A stretch of 64,000 bases of DNA, taken from assembly GCF_964355755.1 (NCBI RefSeq), contig NC_092673.1, forward strand, positions 4,035,001 through 4,099,000. The letters run 5' to 3'. Below, piece after piece: positions 46,058 through 56,425 of the stretch; position 1 is the first letter of the stretch; each line of letters begins with the position of its first letter. Under the pieces are notes generated by a model that saw only the letters and a list, made by a program, of their open reading frames with translations, searched no databases and had not been told where the DNA came from. The stretch is from Antedon mediterranea (taxonomy: Eukaryota > Echinodermata > Crinoidea > Comatulida > Antedonidae). A program made the position numbers and the translations under genes.

Positions 46058-46370
46058 CAAGTTACTCTTTAACTGACCTAGTTACTCTTTAGCTGACCTA
46101 GTTACTCTTTAGCTGACCCAGATACTCTTTAGCTGACCTAGTTACTCATTAGCTGACCTAGTTACTCTTTAGCTGACCTAGTTATTCATTAGCTGACCTA
46201 GTTACTCATTAGCTGACCTAGTTACTCTTTAGCTGACCAAGAATGCCTTCTTGCCCCAGGGCATTTACCCATGAAAGGCTAAACTATTTAAGCCTGGAAG
46301 TTAACATTCTTGGATGGTTGTTATATGACAATCACAGCATTGATTCTATGTTATTCTATGTATATTAATT
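46058..46370. repeat. 20-bp tandem array plus one large unit after sialidase C stop
   Basis: Copy of 25330-25640. Confidence 0.8.
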
Positions 46371-47005
46371 ATATAATTATTTTAGCGTTTTAAAAGGACA
46401 GAACTGGAATGACATATATTTATAATTGCTGGACGGTTTAAAATTATATAAATATACAGTAGATTTATGCTGTGTAATTGTACTTATCTTGCAATTGAAT
46501 TAAAGTTGATATACTGTAACTACCTCAAATTGGACATCATGTATCGTATTGTTGTTTGACTATTAAAATACACTTTAATTACTAGTACTTATTTTTGTTG
46601 AAACTAAATTATGCAGTAAGTAAATTACAGTATGACAAGCATAAATCATGAAATTAAAAATTCACTTATTAAACATGATGAAATAAAGATCAATTATGAA
46701 CATGGTTAGTGTTTTTGTATCTTATTCATATTTTATTCCAGTTGAGCTTTCTCATTTCAATTGAATCTTGTTTTATTTTCCACTATATTGGTGGACTTTT
46801 TTGATGTTTGTGTACTTAATTTATCTTAACAGCAAATAGAATTTGCAATACAGAATATAGCTTTATTATTTACTTTTATAGTACTGTATTATACAGGTAT
46901 TAAAATTATTTAAAAATAAATTACAAAACATTATTTTTCAATTTTTACTGAACACCAAAAAGTGTTTATATTATTTCTAAAAAATATAATACATATTCCT
47001 TTGCA

Positions 47006-47368
47006 CTTTGAGAGTTTGGTGTAATGGTTATGTATCCACAGTCACAGTTGAGATCGCTGGTTCAAGTCCCGCTGAGATTTTTTAAAATTATTATTAGGTC
47101 TATTATTTTTTTATTTCTTTTTTCTGACCCTTCAAAATTTAACCACAATTATATGATGAGTCATTGTTCATTGTGGCTAAGTTTGGTGAGAATCGGATAA
47201 AATTTGAACTCGTCCGAGCTTTTGGGGTATAGATCACTGTTTCCAAATTTGGTGAGAATCGGATGAAAACTGTGGCCTCCAGGCTGTTCACAGACACACA
47301 CACACACACACCCACCCACACAAACATACAGGGGTGAAAACATAACCTCCTTGGCGGAGGTAATAATA
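47006..47368 (+). mobile_element. tRNA-derived SINE-like composite, copy C
   Basis: Copy of 26278-26640. Confidence 0.6.
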
Positions 47369-47837
47369 TAAAAAACAGTACTATGATGTCTTAGTGATCA
47401 TAATAGGAAATACAAAGTTAGTATATTTAACTTGCACTGGCTTTTAAAAGCTGCACTATATACTGTATTTCAAAGCATTTTTTGTCTTGATTGTTGCTTT
47501 AGAGCCTGTCCTGAATATATTTATTGCTATGCATGTCAATTTGACTTTTATAACTCCATGCGTTTGCTTTTATAGGATATACAGTATTATGTATATTCTT
47601 TTTTAAAGACATCTTTACACTAATAAATGTCGATTACTGTTGTACTTCTTTTTGAATCTGATTATTCTAATGGCAAGTTGACATGATTACTACCATTACA
47701 ATAATGTACTGTAAAGGTAAAGGTCCTGTATTAAATTCTGAACATAAGCCTCGGCATTATGTGGTAGGGTGGCCAGTTTCTTTCCACAGCACCTTGTCCT
47801 CCCTAGTATTTTCAACCAAGTACTCATTTACAGCTGA

Positions 47838-47909
47838 GTAGACTGGGAGTTGTCAAGAATGGAACCCAAGTCTATCTGTATGACAGTCAAGTGTCCTAAC
47901 CACTCAAAT
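47838..47909 (-). mobile_element. tRNA-derived SINE head, copy C
   Basis: Copy of 27110-27181. Confidence 0.45.
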
Positions 47910-48215
47910 ACAGTACCTAACTGTACTGTGTAATAGCTAGAAACCATAGTATTACAAGATTTAAAGTCAATTTCAAATCAATTGGATATAAATTATTAGT
48001 ACTGATGTATATATGCGACCTGAGTATTGAATCTCCCCGTCCCTTATAATACCACAACCACAACCCTCTTGAAGATCCATGATCCTGTGCAATACAAGGA
48101 CTGCAACATGAGTACTGCAAGTACCCACAAATTCTAAATATGCATTATTTATATACTCTGTTGATATTCTGTATATCTCTGGATTAATTTGAATGGTTGT
48201 CTTGAATTCCTTGTA

Positions 48216-51200
48216 CTAATTTGGTTCCGATGGATGTCTCTCAATTGCTTTTGGCAAGGTTTCTCCAGCAGGCCCTTTGAAGTGGAAACTGCAATAAACG
48301 TAATTTACATAAATAAACATTCTAATAAACCAGAGACCACTATTAACATCTATTTTTATCTCCATTATCAAGCCATGGCTGTTCACAAGACAAACATATA
48401 CAGAAGATGCTCTACATATATAGCCTTCAGGCTAACATAATGTATGCCAGAGCCCTTCGATTGGTAGCGAAGCCACAACTCAACTTGATTGACTCAGTAC
48501 TTACTGAAATCGGCTTGTTGCCGGAGTATCTTCCAAGTTAAACTCGGCAGTTGGCACCTTGCTATCGTACGGCCTAAAGGCAGCAGCAGGGTACACAACA
48601 GATGAGGTGCCCACCTAGAGAAATGATAAATACATTTCATAAACATATTGTAGGCATGATCGAATGTTGTCACTTCAGCTATCAACCCTAAAGCTCTGTC
48701 TACACTATCAAACTAGTTGGGCAAAAAAAGTGTGATGTGCCCAAATATGGTAGTGATATGCTAAAATATGGTAGTGATATGACATCATCGCCCTATATGG
48801 GCACATCACATTGTTTTGTCACATAAAGTTTGATAGTGTAGACAGAGCTTAATATGAATACGTAGACTTGTGATTTCTCTCACCCATCTTTGAAGAAAGA
48901 GCTGTGCCATTGTTTAAGAGGAATTGGTAAAATGAAGAAACGAATAGAAGGCTCCAAAATGTAATTATATAATAACTTAAGTTTCTTTTTTTTTGCTAAA
49001 ACCTTTTCTTCTATTGAAATGATTAAAATAATCTGTTTTGATTACTATAAATAGTAAATAAGAGGCGTTTTACTACAAATGATTGAAAATCACCTACCAC
49101 CAAATAAAGATCGCATTTTTCAAGATGTTTCTCAATTTCCATTAGTGTGTCTGGACAAAGTGGTTCACCAAACCAGACAACGTCGGGCCTGGTGAGTGCT
49201 GAACATTCACCGCACCTGAAGAGAAAAATATTCATGCCATCTATATTAAAATTATGCAGGGAACAATGATTCTGAAAACTAGTTGGACAAAAAATGTGTG
49301 ATGCACCCAAATATGGTAGTGATATGCTTCAATATGGTAGTGATATGACATCATCACATCTACACATCACATTTTTTTGTCACATAAAGTTTGATAGTGT
49401 AGACAGAGCTTTACATTAGTAAGTCATTTGTACCTGAGGCTTATAATGTTGATATTCGCAAAGGCACCCCCCAATCACCTTCCCACTTGCATTATATCAG
49501 TCTCATGACCCCTCTTTTGAAGTTTGTGTATAATTTGTGTTGTCTGGCACTACATACAGTATATTACCACTATCAGTAGGAATGTTTACCTTGGTAAATC
49601 TTCTACAGGTATTCTGTCACCTTTTGCATTTGGATCTGGTGAACTTTTAAAAAAGATAAAGAACAAGATTAGCAAAATATACTACTGATAAATAGATCAT
49701 TTATTAAGAACAGTGTGAAATCTATTGGCAGCCATGACAAAAATACATAGAAATTTATACAGGTTTAACAACATAGGATTCTTTGTAAAGTAATATTATT
49801 ATTGAAATATAATATACTACTTACCCTCTACCAGCAAGAGCAGGAACTATGGGATTGTTGTAATTGCTGAGAATAATACCACATTTTGTACATCTGGTCT
49901 TGTATAGAGATCCTACAAAAATAGCAAAAGTAAATAAAAATATATTTAGTTAGCACATTTATTTATTCACCAATAGCAAATGAATTAGAGCAAACAAAAA
50001 TAGCTTTTTGCCCCATACTAACAAATACATTGTATACAGTATGAACAATAGCAATGAAATAGATATAACAATATATAGTATATATAAATATACTAAGTGA
50101 AAAAATATGATTGCTTTCCATTAAATGTGTTCAATGCCAAACAAATAAAAGAGTTCCTATTTATTCTGAAAATCACTATCGGCATGGTTATCTGTGCAAA
50201 TAGCACAATCATGCATGATATTTACTATTTTCTATGCAGTGGACTGTACTGGATAGAACGGGGATAAAAAAACAGAATTAAGAAGAATGGTGGAACTTGC
50301 CAATAGAAAACTATTACAATTTTGCTGGTGATAGTCTCAAGTTATTCTAAATAGCGGAGCTGTAGCTTGGTGATTAACATGCTTGCCTTCTAATCCCAAG
50401 GTCTATGGTTCAATCCTTACCTATGTGCCAGGGTTGTAACTCATGACTCTTTCAACTCCGTTCGCTAAGCCTCAAATGAGACATACAGAGTTTATAAGCG
50501 CGATAAATTAAAAAATAGTTCATCCATTCTGTAACTGCTTGCTGATGGATGAAAAAAAAAATAAATAGGAACAAATTAAATGGACTACTGTACCAACCAT
50601 GAATCTCTAAGACTTTTAAAGATCCAGCACGGCGATGAAGTTCATCAATGTTCTGTGTGATAACAACAACTGTTCGTCCTTGTCTTGCAAGTCGTGCCTC
50701 ACATTCTGCTATAGCCTTAGAACAAGATTAGTTTATCATACCTTAATGTACAGTTATAAAAATCTTTGTGCCCAAATATTTGTTTCTAATTATTTAGCAG
50801 TATTGGCAATTTATTTTGATATTGCACTTACAATGTGTGCCTTGTTTGGCTCCTTCGATGCAGCTACTTCACGACGATGGCTATAAAACTCCCACACAAG
50901 TGATGGATTATCCGCAAAGGCAGTAGGACTGACTAAATCCTGTTTTTAAAAAAAGGAAGTAATCAAGATTTGTATTGTGACTGTCACATGATGATGAAGT
51001 ATCTTATTGTGATTTTGAAATTTGAAATTATTGTGAAACATTAATTAAATCTATAATTTATACAAGAAACATTGATATTACTGATTTACAACTTCAGAGG
51101 TATTAGCACTTAATTTATACCGTTTAAATTTGTGTGTTATGCGCAATTCTGAATATGAACAATTCTGGAAAAATCCTTGCCTGAGCACGGTAGGTTCTCC

Positions 51201-51444
51201 AGAGTCCTCCAGCTCCTCTAAAAGTTGGGATGCCACTCTCTGCACTACACCCTGCTCCTGTCATTACAACAATGTGTTTTGCTTTCTGGAAATATTCACG
51301 AAAAGTAGCATAGTCTGAACTTGGACGAGGAGATACCATTTTTACTTGTATTGCTGTTGTCAGGAGATATCTCGAATGGAAGTTAGATAGGCCTATCAAT
51401 TTACACAAATATTTCATTTTCCGGGTTACGTATTGGAAGTTCAT
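48216..51444 (-). CDS. SIRT5: SIRT5, NAD-dependent protein desuccinylase/demalonylase, intact copy
   Basis: Class III sirtuin that removes succinyl, malonyl and glutaryl groups from lysines, chiefly in mitochondria (family knowledge). Exons on the minus strand: 1 51181-51444, 2 50832-50939, 3 50598-50715, 4 49825-49912, 5 49590-49643, 6 49098-49215, 7 48505-48614, 8 48216-48288. All phases agree, giving 310 residues, the length of human SIRT5. Seen: NAD loop GAGCSAESG (63-71), acyl-pocket YxxR motif Tyr107/Arg110 in [15 protein letters not shown] (144-151), catalytic His163, zinc ligands Cys171/174 and Cys212/215, [10 protein letters not shown] near the end. The second Cys pair is closer than in vertebrates. 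The first 35 residues are basic and hydrophobic and suit a mitochondrial leader; Met36 is an alternative start. Intron 1 uses a GC donor (CAG/GCAAGG). Head to head with TMEM230. Confidence 0.93.
48689..48852. mobile_element. MITE, AGCTCTGTC family (SIRT5 C intron 6)
   Basis: Copy of 27961-28124. Confidence 0.85.
49278..49412. mobile_element. MITE, AGCTCTGTC family, truncated (SIRT5 C intron 5)
   Basis: Copy of 28550-28684. Confidence 0.8.
50362..50518 (+). mobile_element. tRNA-derived SINE (SIRT5 C intron 3)
   Basis: Copy of 29634-29790. Confidence 0.7.
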
Positions 51445-52222
51445 TCATCGATAGTTGATATCAATCGATTTTTCATATCGCGATCGCTGAGGGCGTCATC
51501 AATGTTGTTATTGATCTTTTTTGTGGTTGCTGGTGGCGTGTAATTTGTGAAATCGTGGGTATTTTTATCATGTTTTTGACAAATTTCAATTAACTTTATT
51601 GTAATAATAGTCGGTTAGTTATGTACTTATGTACATTCATTATATATGGTAGGAAAATTTGAATAAAAACGTGGTTAGTAGTGCAAATTTACAACAAAAA
51701 TAGTCTAGCCTAGGCCTAGCCTAGTTAGGCCCTAGTTTAGTAGGCTATCTATCTATCTACTACGCTATAGTGCCGGCCGTGAGCTTTTACCTAAACCAGT
51801 TTAAGCATTGTCAATAGGTCAAAGGCCACGGATATGATATATATTGGAACTTGTTATTATTGAAGGTTTTAGACCTGTAATAATATTAGGCTTAGCCTAA
51901 AATATGTGACATTCTAATTTAACTTTTGTTAAATAATTCTCAAAGAACAAAAAAATCATTGAAAATGAAGATGACCAGAAAGTGAAACAACTAAATTAAT
52001 ATATAATAATAGTATGGTCAGTTTAACATTATTTTTATTTTATAGTTTACAGTATTTAGTTTTTTCAGGATTAGGCCTGTTATTAATACTAGGAACTATT
52101 TTGTTTATTTTAAAAATTTATCCAAATTGTATTTTCATTTTTCTACCTCTATGGACAGGTCTTGTAACGCAACAGCTTTGTAAATTTTCATTCTGGATTC
52201 ATTTAAGAAAAAAGAAGTAGAG
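51445..52222. promoter_or_regulatory. Shared 5' region of SIRT5 and TMEM230 (putative bidirectional promoter)
   Basis: 778 bp separate the SIRT5 start (-) from the TMEM230 start (+). Contains short TAGGCC/GCCTAG repeats (51700-51760) and a (TATC)n run. No TATA box stands out. The T-rich tract and CAG near 52070 could be an acceptor for a 5' UTR exon of TMEM230. A 68-codon open frame at 52014-52220 ends three bases before the TMEM230 ATG and looks like leader or intron. This region is not present upstream of SIRT5 copies A and B. Confidence 0.5.
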
Positions 52223-52977
52223 ATGACGAAGAAGAATGCCAACGATAGCAGCTTGAAATATGTGCGTATGAAGAATGAGAGTGAGTTCTCTGATCTCCAA
52301 GTAAGTTATTAACGTAGTGGGTAAGAAAAACAATCTTTCAAACTAACATTATTTTGCTTAAAGCTCTGTCTACACTATCAACCTTTATGTGGAAGAATGT
52401 TGTGATGTGCCCATATTTGGACATGATGATGTCATATCACTACCATATTTAAGCATATCACTACCATATTTGGACACATCACACTTTTTTTGTCAAACTA
52501 GTTTGATAGTGTAGACAGAGCTTAAGAGCAATTTTACTGACAGAGTATTGTCAAATAAGTGCAGTAATATTCTATGTTAATGAGCTTGAGTATCACCCAT
52601 ATATATTATATGAACATGTATTGATATTGATTGATTGATTGATTGATTGACTATATATTGATTCCACTTTACTTACTTTGAATTTTCTTTTATATTGTTT
52701 GTAGTGGAAGACTCTTGATGAACCAAAGATCCCTAAAAGGTCCATTCTCATTGCCTTCCTTCTGTTTGTGATGGGAACCATTTTGTTAACAGTCGGAGTC
52801 CTTCTGTTTACCAACACATGGTTTGACGTCAAATACCACGATCGTACTTGGCCAGTGATAGTCATCGGATGTATCCTGTTCATTCCTGGTGCTTACCACG
52901 TCCGTCTAGCTTACTACGCTTACAAGGGATATAAAGGTTACAAGTTTGATGACATACCAGATTATGATGATGAGTGA
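52223..52977 (+). CDS. TMEM230: TMEM230 family transmembrane protein
   Basis: Two exons, 52223-52300 and 52705-52977 (GT-AG, phase 0), 116 residues, close to the 120 of the human protein. The short N-terminal exon reads SLKYVRMKN then FSDLQ, matching the KYSRLSS...DLQ pattern. Exon 2 has WKTLDEPKIPKRSI, a first membrane segment (about 40-61), a short loop with TWPV, a second membrane segment (about 75-93) and the family tail YYAYKGYKGYKFDDIPDYDD. TMEM230 sits in secretory, recycling and synaptic vesicle membranes (established for vertebrates). The ATG is the first after an in-frame TAG three bases upstream. A TTAA MITE lies in the intron. Single copy here, unlike its duplicated neighbours. 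Confidence 0.93.
52358..52525. mobile_element. MITE, AGCTCTGTC family, best-preserved copy (TMEM230 intron)
   Basis: Flanked by TTAA at 52358-52361 and 52522-52525. The 160-bp element has near-perfect ends AGCTCTGTCTACACTATCAA and the complement. Useful as the family reference. Confidence 0.88.
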
Positions 52978-53444
52978 TGGTGAACCAGTGACTGCATCTA
53001 CTTCAACATCTATATTAAGTCTAAGCCCATAGCCAGGATTGGGAAGGAGGGTTCAAGTGGTCACACAAACCCCTTTTTTCTGAAGTGCCCTTTTCAAAAT
53101 GGAGACCAGAAGCAAGAATGCTAGTAAACAGCTTAAAGGTCAAGATGATTTTTCCCCCTTTTGTAAAAACATAACCTTCCTGTAATAATCCTGGCTACAG
53201 TCCTGAAGTCTACTGTAACGTATATCATTATTAAAAGTAGAATACATTTCAGTTTATTATAGGAAAAGATGCAGATTAATTAAATTTAAAGGGAAGTGGT
53301 TCACCTGTGCTCGGCATTATGCAAATTTTACACACACATTTTAAATACAGTGCTATCAGCCTGTAGTAAAGTAATACATTCCATGCAATAAACTTGCTTA
53401 CAATGTTAATTCATTTTGTCAGTAACAGTTAAACCACTTTTCAT

Positions 53445-53597
53445 TTAAAGCTCTGTCTGTCTACACTATCAAACTTTATGTGACAAAATGTAATGTGCCC
53501 ATATATAGACATGATGTCATATCACTACCATATTTGGACATATCGCTACCATATTTGGGCACATTAACACTTTTTTTTATAGTGTTGTCAGAGCTTA
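53445..53597. mobile_element. MITE, AGCTCTGTC family
   Basis: TTAA start at 53445; left end AGCTCTGTCTGTCTACACTATC carries an extra TGTC step. The right end is degraded (GTTGTCAGAGCTTA). Confidence 0.8.
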
Positions 53598-54537
53598 CAC
53601 AAGGTTTAGTATACATAAACCAAAAGATTTTATCTATCATACTTTGTTATCAGTGAGTGCCTTATGTTTATTTATTAAGTGCAATTTTAACATTTTGTAA
53701 GCATCATTGTTTTTCCAATATTTTATCGATATTTAAGTCTGGTATAATGTGTTTAGTCAATTGTGATGATTATTCTAACTGTAATTTTTTATACAAGGTA
53801 TTGCGTAAAAATACTAGTGTTTTACTTATTTCAGGTCAAGAGTCCTATCACATTAGGTCATTTCCAACAATTATTACGTAATTAGGTATTGAAGAAATTA
53901 GTCAAACATGAATTTGCGAATTTGATGATTTTCATAGATATTTTTTTTTAATTGTTATTGTTTATTTGTCATCTCATATGAGTGATATATAGTCTCTCTG
54001 AAACATGAGCTTGTAAAAAGTGTCCAGTTTTTCTGGATAGTACAGTTTTAAAAATGCATTTGGCTACTGGATTTGTCTTTGCAGCACTCACAGTTTGAAA
54101 AGAGGTGACTAATCTGATAAAAACAAAAGTCAGGAAATTTATCTTTAAGATTTTTATTAATATCAACACAATTATAGAGATATAAATTAATACAAAATGG
54201 AACTACAGTACTCAAGCAATGACTTAAGAAAAAGTATATAACGTTTATAATCAGGAAGGAATGAATAAATGTGATAATGTTTATAAAATTAGGAATAGCT
54301 TATGTTTTGAGAGCAGAGCTCACTGTTTGCATATTGTGGCTCCTACATGGGTGGGCCTACAGTAGTTGGTTGTGAAGCCTCTCATTTCGATTTTTAAAAT
54401 CTACTTCACTACAAATCGGCCTAATTCTTAATATTCACTAATAATAGGTATTAATTATAGATTGTAGAATTTATTGGATTTGAAACGTTTTACTATGGTT
54501 TGTACATATTGAATACATAAAGAATTGGAAATTTACC

Positions 54538-54634
54538 ATTAGTACAGTAAGTGTACTGTTAAGTACAGTAATTTTACTGCTTAGTACATAGTAATTGTAC
54601 TGTTTAGTACAGTAATTGTACTGTTTAGTACAGG
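54538..54634. repeat. Palindromic array of about 20-25 bp units (TAGTACAGTAATTGTACTGTT)
   Basis: About four units of AGTACAGTAATTGTACTGTT, each nearly self-complementary. It shares the tandem-palindrome design of the large foldback elements, but without recognisable ends. Confidence 0.7.
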
Positions 54635-56023
54635 CATGGCTTATTTCTCCATGGTACATTTTTCTTTAGAATGTGACGGACGTTTAAAATAGTCATGCTA
54701 CATTAGTAGTAAAATAAAATAAATCCCTTTAAACAAAATGTGTAAATTATATTGTAAATTATATATATTTTATATTCAAACTTTCATAAGGATTTCTGAA
54801 TACATATTGTAATTATTGTACGGTATATTATAATTACTAGTTTTACAACTATGTCAATATTTGTGTAACACATCGTGTGCGAAATAGATCAATATTATTG
54901 TGAAAATCAATACCTATGGTCAAATGTCAATTTATCTGTTTTTACAGAATACCTCAATGTCTTTGTCTCTGAATTAATAAACTTGGTGGGCTAATATCAC
55001 TTTGGGTGGGCTTATATAAAGGCCAGTATCATAATATCAAAGGTTATAAACACTAAAATCAAATTAACACATGTTTAAATATACATTTTAATAATGTGAA
55101 TAACTGAAAATAAAAAGTCTACACTATTTCAATAATTGTAATTCTGACGTAATTATGTGCCAATAAATATAACTGCTAACGTAATTGTATTTATTTATTT
55201 ACATTATTTTATATACTGTATCAAGGTATAAGTAAAATATTTTGAGTTAAATGGATAAAGATGGAAGATACATTTGCTGCATAATTGAATACAGTAATAC
55301 TGTTTTATTTTTACGTTGATATTTCAATCTTCTGTACCATATTTCACTTTCCATAATATGTTCCAATTTTTTTCCAGTTTGGCCTGGAAATGTTTCCCTG
55401 TATTTAATTTTTTTAGTACTTTATTTGAAATAACATACTTTATTTTTAATATATATTATTTTTCGTATAGGTATATGTAGAAAATCACTGGTATTTTATC
55501 ATTATGGTTCAAAATGGTTATTCTATAAAAATAGAATAGGAATTACTGTGTTACAACAATTTCAGGTAAGAACTTATGTACTTTATTTTTCAATTCAGTT
55601 TCCAATTTTTAATTAGTTATTTAAAACGTCAAATGTTAACATTCAACTTATGTAAGGAGAAGTTATTTTTATATCTCCATGTATAAGGTGCCAGTTTTAA
55701 ATCTATTAACCCTAGCCTTACCAAATATTGTTGGCACAATATGTGTTCCTCATTTCCCAGACACAAATTGTCATGGCAATAAATTATACATTGTAATCAT
55801 TACATTATTATGTTATAAACACGCTTTATATCTTATAAGTCCTTACAAATTAAAAATTTATATTTTAATCTTAAACAAATGTATAATATTTTTTTAAAAA
55901 ACCAAAAGAAAATAATTACATAAATTACTGTTTACTGTCTCCCACAAGATTCACATTATAACAAAAATTGTTGCATGTGAGTATTTCCTATAAATGTCAA
56001 CTTGCAGTAAAATATTGTATCTA

Positions 56024-56166
56024 TAGCCCTGTCTACACTATTAAACTTTATGTGACAAAAAAATGTGCCCATATATGGACATGATATGTCATATCACTAC
56101 CATATTTGAGCATATCACATCACACTTTTTTTGTCAAACAAGTTTGATTGTGTAGACAGAGCTTAA
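56024..56166. mobile_element. MITE, AGCTCTGTC family
   Basis: Left end TAGCCCTGTCTACACTATTAA, right end GATTGTGTAGACAGAGC followed by TTAA; slightly shortened inside. Confidence 0.8.
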
Positions 56167-56425
56167 TAGATTAATTAAAGTCGTTTATCTATTGTTATCC
56201 TATATATATTCTATTTCTTGGTCAATAGGCATTACCTGTCTCCTGAGTGTATCATGGGACTACACCTGGTCCTTTAAGGATAATCTATTGTTTTGGTAAT
56301 TAACAGAATTGTACAAAATTTAAATTCTATTTATATAAGATAATGTACAAGTTATTGATTTTATTAAAATATTTGATAAAAATACTTATTCTTATACTGA
56401 TAAAAAAAAATTTCTAAAATCTCTT

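Larger units (their letters stand above)
52978..56425. other. TMEM230 3' UTR and convergent intergenic region
   Basis: No coding exon recognised in about 3.4 kb between the convergent TMEM230 and HSPA12-like genes. Holds two AGCTCTGTC-family MITEs and a short palindromic array. AT-rich throughout. Confidence 0.55.

Noticed and set aside
52014-52220. 68-codon hydrophobic ORF upstream of TMEM230
   Set aside because: Ends three bases before the TMEM230 ATG, low-complexity T-rich, and contains acceptor-like signals; more likely leader or intron.
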